Of a DNA stretch of 5,900 nt, positions 5,138-5,900 are shown piece after piece. The notes beneath the pieces are model-generated. The model searched no databases, was not told the DNA's origin, and worked only from the letters and a program-made list of their open reading frames with translations. The first letter of the stretch is position 1; each line of letters begins with the position of its first letter. A program made the translations under genes and the position numbers. Origin of the DNA: an uncultured Lachnospiraceae bacterium (GTDB lineage Bacteria; Bacillota; Clostridia; Lachnospirales; Lachnospiraceae); assembly GCA_902463835.1 (NCBI GenBank), contig CABQGZ010000233.1:1-5900 (forward strand), read 5' to 3'.

Positions 5138-5900
5138 ATGGCAGTAAGGACAATAATGCCGTCATCGAATAAAAGGCGAAGCGTTATATCGGAATTCGTG
5201 TCTGCCAATTTCACGGATACCAGCGGTATTATCGCAGACAATCAAAGCCCGGATACGCAGAACATGATTCGTGATGTGCCCGGTAAAGTACGCAAGTGCA
5301 TGGGCTATGAAAAGCTAAAAACCTACGATGGCAGAATCAACGGGTATCATGTGCGGCGCGGTGACGGAATCGGAATCATTCATGCCGGAACGAAAATGTA
5401 CAAGGAAGATGCTGTTTTGTATGACGGTATGGCCGATGCACGAAGCCGAAGTTTTCAGATGGGCAGCAAGCTGTATATCATTGACGGCAAGGCATTGCTT
5501 GTATATGACGGTACGACCGTAAAAAAGGCAACGGAGATTTCCTATATTCCCACCATTACCATTGCAAAATCCAGCGAAAAATCCGCAGGGTATGAAGCCG
5601 TAAACCTGCTGCAGCCGAAATTCAGGGAGCAGTTTTATAACACCAGCTCAACCACATTCACCATGAGCCTTTCGCCTTTGGATGAGGGAAGCGCGGTTGT
5701 TGTGGAATGGAAAAACAGCAACGGTGAATGGGAAGATATTTCCAGCAAAATCACCAATATCAACTATGCGGCATCCACCATCACGCTGAACAGCGCACAG
5801 ACTGCATCTATTACCGGCGAAGATAACATTAGGATCACCGCACAAAAAACTGTGCCGGGATATGCGGACAGGATCAACCGTTGCACGGTTGGAATTCTTT
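5138..5900 (+). CDS. gp10-like neck/stopper protein, 5' part only (runs off the window)
   Basis: The frame is open from ATG 5138 to the window end, giving 254 complete codons without a stop, so the protein is larger than what is seen. The N-terminal region has the pattern typical of phage proteins that plug the portal-adaptor channel: ADNQSPDTQNMIRDVPGKVR followed by KCMGYEKL, like the 'd...PdalNm..d.g.vrkR.Gy' opening of P22 gp10 (packaged-DNA stabilisation) and related hub proteins. After this come short beta repeats with the flavour of propeller blades (GIIHAGTKMYK, VLYDGMADARSRSF, KLYIIDGKALLVYDG). A beta-sandwich-like stretch follows (TTFTMSLSPLDEGSAVVVEW, NGEWEDISSKITNINYAAST). Start choice is uncertain. 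ATG 5138 has GGTGAT at 5129-5134 only 3 bases away. In-frame ATG 5156 has TAAGGA at 5145-5150 with a good 5-nt spacing and would remove six residues. The gp10-like role is inferred from pattern and gene order. Confidence 0.7.
   Translation, partial: MAVRTIMPSSNKRRSVISEFVSANFTDTSGIIADNQSPDTQNMIRDVPGKVRKCMGYEKLKTYDGRINGYHVRRGDGIGIIHAGTKMYKEDAVLYDGMADARSRSFQMGSKLYIIDGKALLVYDGTTVKKATEISYIPTITIAKSSEKSAGYEAVNLLQPKFREQFYNTSSTTFTMSLSPLDEGSAVVVEWKNSNGEWEDISSKITNINYAASTITLNSAQTASITGEDNIRITAQKTVPGYADRINRCTVGIL
5145..5150 (+). promoter_or_regulatory. Alternative ribosome binding site favouring a start at 5156
   Basis: TAAGGA lies 5 bases before the in-frame ATG at 5156. It competes with the GGTGAT site at 5129-5134 that would serve ATG 5138. 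Both lead to the same frame, so only the first six residues of the gp10-like protein are in doubt. A third ATG at 5133, overlapping the connector stop, opens a four-codon frame (M-E-W-Q-stop) whose TAA forms the first bases of this site. Confidence 0.4.

Noticed and set aside
5328..5522. Plus-strand 64-codon frame within the gp10-like gene.
   Set aside because: It is an alternate frame inside a longer open coding region with a recognisable protein pattern; no ribosome binding site.

Overview
The window is a contiguous, single-strand (+) piece of a tailed-phage or prophage late region. It covers the end of one gene, the complete portal-to-connector head morphogenesis block, and the start of a neck/tail-hub gene. 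GC is moderate (near 48-50% by eye). Strong AGGAG-type ribosome binding sites, tight gene spacing and ATGA overlaps suggest a Gram-positive, Clostridia-like host, possibly a gut Oscillospiraceae/Ruminococcaceae lineage. That host is an inference from style and composition. No host gene, integrase or attachment site is visible.

Layout. 1-177: 3' end of a small helix-turn-helix (Cro/CI-type) gene whose stop overlaps the portal start. 174-2159: portal protein, 661 aa, carrying a four-cysteine zinc-ribbon-like insertion. 2156-2335: a 59-aa zinc-ribbon microprotein overlapping the portal stop. 2341-2377: a textbook intrinsic terminator inside the gene cluster. 2416-3279: scaffold protein. 3295-4314: major capsid protein. 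4325-4474: an unrecognised 49-aa protein. 4479-4505: a very GC-rich hairpin directly before the next ribosome binding site. 4525-5133: head-tail connector (gp4-like by position). 5138 to the window end: start of a gp10-like stopper/neck protein, cut by the window edge.

How the genes work together. The scaffold and coat proteins build the procapsid on the portal vertex. The connector and the gp10-like protein would then seal the portal after DNA packaging and receive the tail. The order portal, scaffold, coat, connector, gp10-like matches the P22 order (genes 1, 8, 5, 4, 10). No prohead protease gene lies between portal and scaffold, and the coat protein is short, which fits a P22-like route without proteolytic maturation.

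The most interesting pattern is that scaffold and coat sit between two hairpins and show a distinct codon choice: no TTA, CTA or TCA in about 557 consecutive codons. Portal, connector and the gp10-like gene all use some of these codons. This looks like a block tuned for different, probably high, expression. I see no anti-phage system, CRISPR array, tRNA gene, insertion sequence or diversity-generating element. No intergenic stretch exceeds 100 bases.
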